The position numbers were made by a program, and so were the translations under genes. Below, one piece after another: positions 59,414 to 64,000 of a stretch of DNA of 64,000 bases; positions within the stretch are counted from its first letter, which is position 1, and each line of letters opens with the position of its first letter. The DNA comes from CAUZEO01 sp963578625 (GTDB lineage Bacteria; Verrucomicrobiota; Kiritimatiellia; SLOV01). Under the pieces are notes generated by a model that did not search any database, was not told the DNA's origin, and saw nothing but the letters and a program-made list of their open reading frames with translations. Location of the stretch: contig CAUZEO010000001.1 of NCBI GenBank assembly GCA_963578625.1, positions 1 through 64,000 of the forward strand. The letters run 5' to 3'.

Positions 59414-60154
59414 ATGACACTTCAAAATCGAATCAGGTTAAGCTTGGAGCAGGTCTCGCGATACGAGAAGGACGGATTTCTGGTCATCGAAAATTTCGTG
59501 TCACACGAAGAGATCGATGACTTCATTGCCCACGAGACAACGAGATCAGGCACGCCGGATCTCGGATTACGGGCCCACGAGGTGGATCCGCAGTGGAAAC
59601 ACCTGGCTATACATCCGGACGTAGCCGGCGTAGCGGAGCAACTGCTCGGCGGGCCTCCTCGGATCGTGCAATCCATGTACATACCCAAGAAAGCGGGCGA
59701 AGGAGAGGTCGGGGTAGCGCTGCACCAGGATACGCTCTACCTGCCCAACGAATCAAACACGCTCATGGCCTGCTGGATTGCAATGAGCAACACGGCGGCC
59801 GGCAACGGGGGCCTCTGTATTCTACCGGGCAGCCATCTTGATGGCTTGCGTACGGCGCATAAGAGCGGGGAGGGGGAACACAGCAGCTGGACGAAGACTC
59901 ACCTGATGCGCGACCGTACCGGGAAAGAGTGGGAGCAGGAGTTTTTTTCATTTGAAATAAATGACATCGATCTGTCGTCCCTTGTGAAGCTGGATGTTCC
60001 GAAAGGTGGCGGGGTCTGTTTTACGGGATTGACGATTCACGGCTCCTACGCAAATCGATCCGATACCGACCGCCTTGCGTTCGCGGTTCACTATGTAAAA
60101 GAGGGCACCTGGGTTTTGCGGGCGGACGTGCAGGAAACGATGGCGGTGAAGTGA
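59414..60154 (+). CDS. phytanoyl-CoA dioxygenase family protein, paralogue 2
   Basis: A 246-residue PhyH oxygenase. The ATG at 59414 is chosen because it aligns with the start of the paralogue at 56502; the frame is open further upstream. Motifs: SRYEKDGFLVIENF, VALHQDTLYLPN (His-x-Asp), NTLMACWIAMSN, LTIHGSYANRSDTDRLAF (distal His and Arg). The gap to the divergent calcium-binding gene is only 50 bp. The duplicated PhyH pair flanks that gene, and both copies follow the same orientation, as if gene and neighbour were shuffled as a unit. Confidence 0.9.
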   Translation: MTLQNRIRLSLEQVSRYEKDGFLVIENFVSHEEIDDFIAHETTRSGTPDLGLRAHEVDPQWKHLAIHPDVAGVAEQLLGGPPRIVQSMYIPKKAGEGEVGVALHQDTLYLPNESNTLMACWIAMSNTAAGNGGLCILPGSHLDGLRTAHKSGEGEHSSWTKTHLMRDRTGKEWEQEFFSFEINDIDLSSLVKLDVPKGGGVCFTGLTIHGSYANRSDTDRLAFAVHYVKEGTWVLRADVQETMAVK

Positions 60155-60246
60155 TGTACGTGCGTTTGCGGTTGGCCTATGCCGGATTTCGAATTTCGAA
60201 TTTCGGATTCGTCGGGGCCGCTGCGAGCCGCGAACCTGGTGATGAA

Positions 60247-61232
60247 TCATCGGCGCAGGTACGATTCAGGAGCCCCGCCGGACAAGCGCCGGCCGTCGAC
60301 CTCCAGCGTGAAGAGGTTCTGCTCCAACGGCTCCCGGAGCGCATCCTCCCGCATGGACTTGTGCGTCAGCTTTTTCAGGGATATCCCGTTGTGATGTCGA
60401 AGCACGACACGCATCGCGCCGTTTTCAAAGGTATCGCTCTCATCGCCTTCCACAAAGCGGGGCGCCGTGTCCGGCGGTGCCTGCAGTGGGGTAAATTCCG
60501 GTGCCATATCGATCGCCGGCAGGGGCGGAAAGTCCTCGTGACTGAACGAAAGATCATCCTTGTTGGCGTTGCGGTTGAGGAGAACCATCCGGACCATGTA
60601 TTCGCCGGCAAAGCCGTCCTTATTTAGGGGGCGCGGCATCCACGTCGCGCCGGCATCGGTTGATCGGGAACTGCAGCCCTGATCCTCAAATATGTCGATG
60701 CTGATCACCAGCCGGTCGTCGTTCTCCGGTGAATCCGAGCTGGGGTGGATGACGATCTCATTCGGACCATGGACGAGCTGCTTCCCGGGAATGTCGAAGT
60801 CGAACCAATTGATGGCCAGCCGGATGTCGAACCAGCCCCATCCGGTGCTGACGAGGTTCTCCGTAGGGAACGTGTTGGTATGACCGTTCACCATCACCTG
60901 AAACGTCCCGTCGAGACCATCGCCCTCGTCGTCCTGCGCGTGCATGAAGATGTTGACCCGGGCCGACTCGATGGCGGCAAAGTCCTGATCCGAGAGATCG
61001 GTCAGATCCAGGATTTTCTTGATTCGCTCCGCTGAGGGCCGCTGCGTGACGTGGCTGTAGTCCTTGTAGTTGTAGAACGAATAGTCGGCGGTGGCCACGA
61101 ACACGCCGGGTTCGGGTTCGATGATGGTTGCAGGCTGCGCCGCGCTGACTACCGCGGATACCCGGGCAGGAGCAGAACAAGCGATGCGACGGCAGCATTC
61201 CGGACAAGGCACGCATGAGTCCCAACTGTCAT
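60247..61232 (-). pseudogene. N-terminal fragment of a DUF6259-like protein with signal-peptide frameshift
   Basis: AAGGAGAG lies 8 bp before an ATG at 61232 that begins a good signal peptide (MTVGTHACLVRNAAVASLVL). That frame stops at about 61150. Skipping one base in the CCCGGG run at about 61160 gives the natural continuation RVSAVVSAAQPA and then a long frame matching residues ~30-335 of the protein at 41893: FYNYKDYSHVTQRPSAERIK, FQVMVNGHTNTFPTENL, NRNANKDDLSFSHEDFPPLP. It stops at 60247 just after LFTLEVDGRR, before any barrel. So it has both a frameshift and a missing ~740-residue C-terminus. Confidence 0.75.
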
Positions 61233-61330
61233 TTCAATCTCTCTCCTTGTGTGTGGACTTCATCTACTCTTGGTCACCTACGCTGGGGGGGGGTGAGGAA
61301 TCTACTCACGCGGATCCGTTTCGAGTGCTG

Positions 61331-64000
61331 TCAGGGAGCCGTCGAATCAGACCCCGGCCAAACGACCGCATCCACGAGGCGGTCGTTTCGGTGGATTTTC
61401 AGGACGAGGCCCGGCTGATCGCGTGCTTCGGCCGGCCAGTCCAGTCGCTGCCTTCCGCCGGTGAGCGGGAATTCAGCCAGCACGGTACCATCATCGCCGA
61501 CCAGCTTGCCGGTCATTCCTTTCGCGTCTTTGGGAAGATGCAATTTGCCGCCGTCGCGCTTCCACTCCACTTGTGCCAACTCAGGCAGTCGGGCAACGAT
61601 AGCAGCTTTGCGGGCGGGAAGACTGATCGGGAGCACCGACTGATTACCCTTCCGGGAGGTAGACAATTCCGCATGGCGTAGCAGGTCGACAACGTGAGTG
61701 CCCGGTTTCGCATCCAGCAAGAGCAGATCGCCTTCCACCGCCTCGTTCCGCGCATTGTAGATCGTGTAGACCGTCTTTTCTCCCGCAGGAAATTCGTTGG
61801 CATAGACCTGCGGCATTAACGTGGGAATCATGGGTTTTGGGTATAACGCGCCGAAGGCATCGGCGTTTTCCTGCATGACCGCCAGTTCTTTCGGCGAGAA
61901 GCACCATTCCCGGTTGAACGCCCCGGTGGCGTTGAATATTCGCCACTCCGGAACTTTGGATAACACCTGGTAATCGAAAATCTTGAAGCGTGGAAAATAG
62001 AAGCGTGCGACGTTGATGCCCACAAATCCTTCCACCTCGCCGAACGTGGGAAGGATCTGCCGCCATTCGGATAGATCGTAGGACAGGGTGCCGTCGAAAT
62101 ATTGCCAGATCAGGTCGAAGCCGGGATTCTCGGTCATGAGCACCGTGTCCGGGTCCACCTGGTCGACAGCCATACGTACCTGCCGGGCGGCGGCAAGCTG
62201 GGCCTGGGCGTCGACCTGGTGATTCGGCTCACCGAATGTGTGCGTGTGGCGGTCGTTGTAACAGATCGGATTGTTCGCACCCATGACGTCGATACGAATG
62301 CCGTCGGTCCCGGTTTCCACGGTCAATCGACGGCAGGTTTCGGCGATGTATTCCCGCCACTCCGGGTTGTTCATGTCCATGCCCCACATGGCGCCCATGG
62401 GCCACTGGTACCGGGGTTCGGGCCAGTCCTCGTGCTTTTCAATGACGCCCCACTCCGGGCCGTGGCGCGCACCGATGATGCTGGAGAGCGCGGCCTCACC
62501 GACATTGATGTAGAGCGTGACCACGTAGCCCAGCCGTTTCATATCATCCAGATAGCCGCGAAAGGCGGGAAGTCCACCCCACCGCTCGTTGTACCCCTGG
62601 AGGCCGTAGTCGCCCTGGTTGCCCCAAAAATACCGGGTCCCCTCCATGAATGGATCCCCCCGAATTTCCGGTTCGTGAGGAAATTGAAACGCAAATTTCC
62701 CATCCTGCATGATGGCGGACCGTTCCGACGTGACCACGTTGGTATGGCCTGCCTGCTCAATGGCGGTTTTCCGGTGTTTCTCAAGATACTCGTCGGTGAC
62801 CACATCCCATTCCCAGTAGGAGGTGTGCTCCACCATGTCCAGCGGGGAGCTCAGATACTCGCGGGAGTGCTCGCCTTCGAAAATCGGGATGTGCCCCCAT
62901 TGTCCTATATCAGTGTTGTACCCGTTTTCATTGTGAAAATGATGCGCCGCGCTGGTTCCCTCGAGGTTGAACCGGTCGATCAGTTTTCCCGGATGAGGCC
63001 GCTGATGCGCGAAGCTCTCGAACCAGGACCGGTAGGCCTCCATGGCCTGGCGCCAGTCCCCATTGCAGACGCCGAGCACGGCGGTGGGAAGAAACCAGCG
63101 CTCGTCGGGTTCGAGGTTACGTTGTTGATACGTGAACGCCATAGAGGTGCCGGGTTCCGCTTCCAGCGGATCGTGAAACACCAACTCTCTCACCAGCCGG
63201 CCATGCCTCATGGCTTCCTCGGTGGTCCGAAATCCAAACTCCGTCCGACCGTCGGGGACGTTTGCCTTGTTCAGGTGCATGATCTTGAATTCGCCGGTCT
63301 GATCTGCGGCATTGAGATAGAGCCCCCCGCCCTTGTCCGGCCGATAGGATGCCATGACCTGGAAGTAGGCCTGTCCGCCGCCGTAGGCATTGGCGAACAC
63401 GGCAGGCGACTTGGATAGAATACCGGTGAGCAACGGGTAGAAGAAATGATCTTCCGTTGGGTCGCTGTCCCAGGCGATGCCGGTGAGCATGGGAAAGGCC
63501 ACGTTGACATCTTTCGCGGCAGCGCCCGTATTCTGCAACGACAAGCTGATGCGGAGTTCCGGACCCTCGTCGGCGCGGATCTCCACGGTCGCGTGAATAC
63601 GCTGATCGCTTTCCAATTCGTAGCGGACAAAGGCCGACCCGGGAGGCGAAACCGGTTCGGTCCGCGAGGCGACCCGAAAAGCGCGGCTGTCCACCCGGTC
63701 CCCGTCGATCATCAACGTGAAAAACGGGCTGCCCTCTTCTGATTCGATGACGGACGCCCCTGCGGGACGATGGTGGAATTCGCGGACCGCCAGTCCCGGA
63801 TCGGTCTCCATGAGCATACGGAACCACCCGTTCTCCAGCGTGTCCGCGCCGGATTGAGACGTGATGGTTGCAGCTTGCGATGCAGGCGATTCGAGTTCAA
63901 GCACCGGCGGATTCAAGTCGATCGACTTTGCTCCGCTCGATGCGGCATGAACCTGTGAGGCCACCAGGCAGGGAATGAAATACAGTGAATAAATGAGTGT
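61331..64000 (-). CDS. DUF6259-like secreted glycosidase, 5' end beyond the right edge
   Basis: The frame is open to the window edge. The last visible upstream codons read TLIYSLYFIPCLVASQVHAA, which is the end of a signal peptide; the start codon must lie outside the window (a GTG at 63964 would cut the signal in half). The mature protein lacks the jelly-roll of its paralogue at 41893. It begins directly with the super-sandwich (LENGWFRMLMETDPGLAVRE) and continues with the barrel: HTSYWEWDVVTDEYLEKHRK, YVVTLYINVGEAALSS, GTDGIRIDVMGANNPICYND, VLMTENPGFDLIWQYFDG, NVARFYFPRFKIFDYQ. The C-terminal beta domain is complete to the stop at 61331. It is probably an extracellular glycosidase; the candidate acids are the Asp in IRIDVMG and Glu in LMTENPG. 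Confidence 0.82.
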   Translation of the reverse strand, partial: TLIYSLYFIPCLVASQVHAASSGAKSIDLNPPVLELESPASQAATITSQSGADTLENGWFRMLMETDPGLAVREFHHRPAGASVIESEEGSPFFTLMIDGDRVDSRAFRVASRTEPVSPPGSAFVRYELESDQRIHATVEIRADEGPELRISLSLQNTGAAAKDVNVAFPMLTGIAWDSDPTEDHFFYPLLTGILSKSPAVFANAYGGGQAYFQVMASYRPDKGGGLYLNAADQTGEFKIMHLNKANVPDGRTEFGFRTTEEAMRHGRLVRELVFHDPLEAEPGTSMAFTYQQRNLEPDERWFLPTAVLGVCNGDWRQAMEAYRSWFESFAHQRPHPGKLIDRFNLEGTSAAHHFHNENGYNTDIGQWGHIPIFEGEHSREYLSSPLDMVEHTSYWEWDVVTDEYLEKHRKTAIEQAGHTNVVTSERSAIMQDGKFAFQFPHEPEIRGDPFMEGTRYFWGNQGDYGLQGYNERWGGLPAFRGYLDDMKRLGYVVTLYINVGEAALSSIIGARHGPEWGVIEKHEDWPEPRYQWPMGAMWGMDMNNPEWREYIAETCRRLTVETGTDGIRIDVMGANNPICYNDRHTHTFGEPNHQVDAQAQLAAARQVRMAVDQVDPDTVLMTENPGFDLIWQYFDGTLSYDLSEWRQILPTFGEVEGFVGINVARFYFPRFKIFDYQVLSKVPEWRIFNATGAFNREWCFSPKELAVMQENADAFGALYPKPMIPTLMPQVYANEFPAGEKTVYTIYNARNEAVEGDLLLLDAKPGTHVVDLLRHAELSTSRKGNQSVLPISLPARKAAIVARLPELAQVEWKRDGGKLHLPKDAKGMTGKLVGDDGTVLAEFPLTGGRQRLDWPAEARDQPGLVLKIHRNDRLVDAVVWPGSDSTAP

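Noticed and set aside
63964..63964. GTG at 63964 as the start of the right-edge gene
   Set aside because: It lies inside the hydrophobic core of a signal peptide that continues upstream to the window edge.
1..64000. tRNA, rRNA or other structured RNA genes
   Set aside because: No cloverleaf with conserved T-loop, and no rRNA-like stretch, was recognised on either strand by eye; a covariance-model scan would settle it.

Overview
The window looks like a chromosomal stretch from a member of the PVC group (Verrucomicrobiota, Lentisphaerota or Kiritimatiellota are the best guesses). The evidence is a PEP-CTERM sorting tail (32087-32980), two short-leader type IV pilin-like proteins (36279-37916), the small C-terminal beta domain typical of verrucomicrobial secreted proteins (end of 30450-32006 and of 34896-35996), and many phytanoyl-CoA dioxygenase, Gfo/Idh and TIM-barrel isomerase genes. 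GC is high, so most genes carry long antisense shadow frames. I saw no rRNA, tRNA, CRISPR array, intact insertion sequence or exosortase gene, and no transporter. The only DNA-binding candidate is the helix-turn-helix protein at 6220-6873.

Layout. 1-7341 holds small-molecule enzymes (alpha/beta hydrolase, xylose-isomerase-like TIM barrel, Gfo/Idh oxidoreductase, aldo/keto reductase, DapA-family aldolase) mixed with decayed genes. 7388-13936 holds three minus-strand genes around two glycosidase-like proteins. 13974-27060 is a long minus-strand catabolic cluster with many 4-14 bp overlaps: two MDR dehydrogenases, aldo/keto reductase, cupin, SDR, nitrilase-family amidase, PhyH oxygenase, a PD-(D/E)XK-like protein, a ~735-residue glycosidase-like protein, MBL hydrolase, SDR, PPC-domain protein, zinc ADH and cyclase. 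27400-30231 is a graveyard of four truncated genes around one intact membrane-anchored protein. 30450-37916 has an arylsulfotransferase, three LamG paralogues and two nearly identical pseudopilins. 38503-50432 runs on the plus strand: isochorismatase-like hydrolase, a second ~735-residue family member, a DUF6259-like secreted glycosidase, a small secreted protein and a 1400-residue agarase-like multimodular protein. 50507-64000 has the third family member, a GH29-like protein, two PhyH paralogues, a calcium-binding secreted protein and another DUF6259-like pair.

Taken together this reads as an accessory glycan-degradation island. Secreted multimodular glycosidases with binding domains would cut a polysaccharide outside the cell. 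Signal-less glycosidase-like proteins and a set of dehydrogenases, isomerases, an aldolase, oxygenases and hydrolases would process the products inside. The substrate cannot be named from sequence; the agarase-like and GH29-like folds only hint at a galactan or fucose-containing glycan.

The most unusual features are: the repeated ~735-residue family (three intact copies and one fossil); a duplicated block in which the untranslated leader is far better conserved than the adjoining coding sequence; several genes killed by clean internal deletions; palindromic repeats at truncation edges, one of which forms the 3' end of a gene; a fossil PEP-CTERM tail behind a stop codon; and a 10-bp tandem repeat against a start codon.
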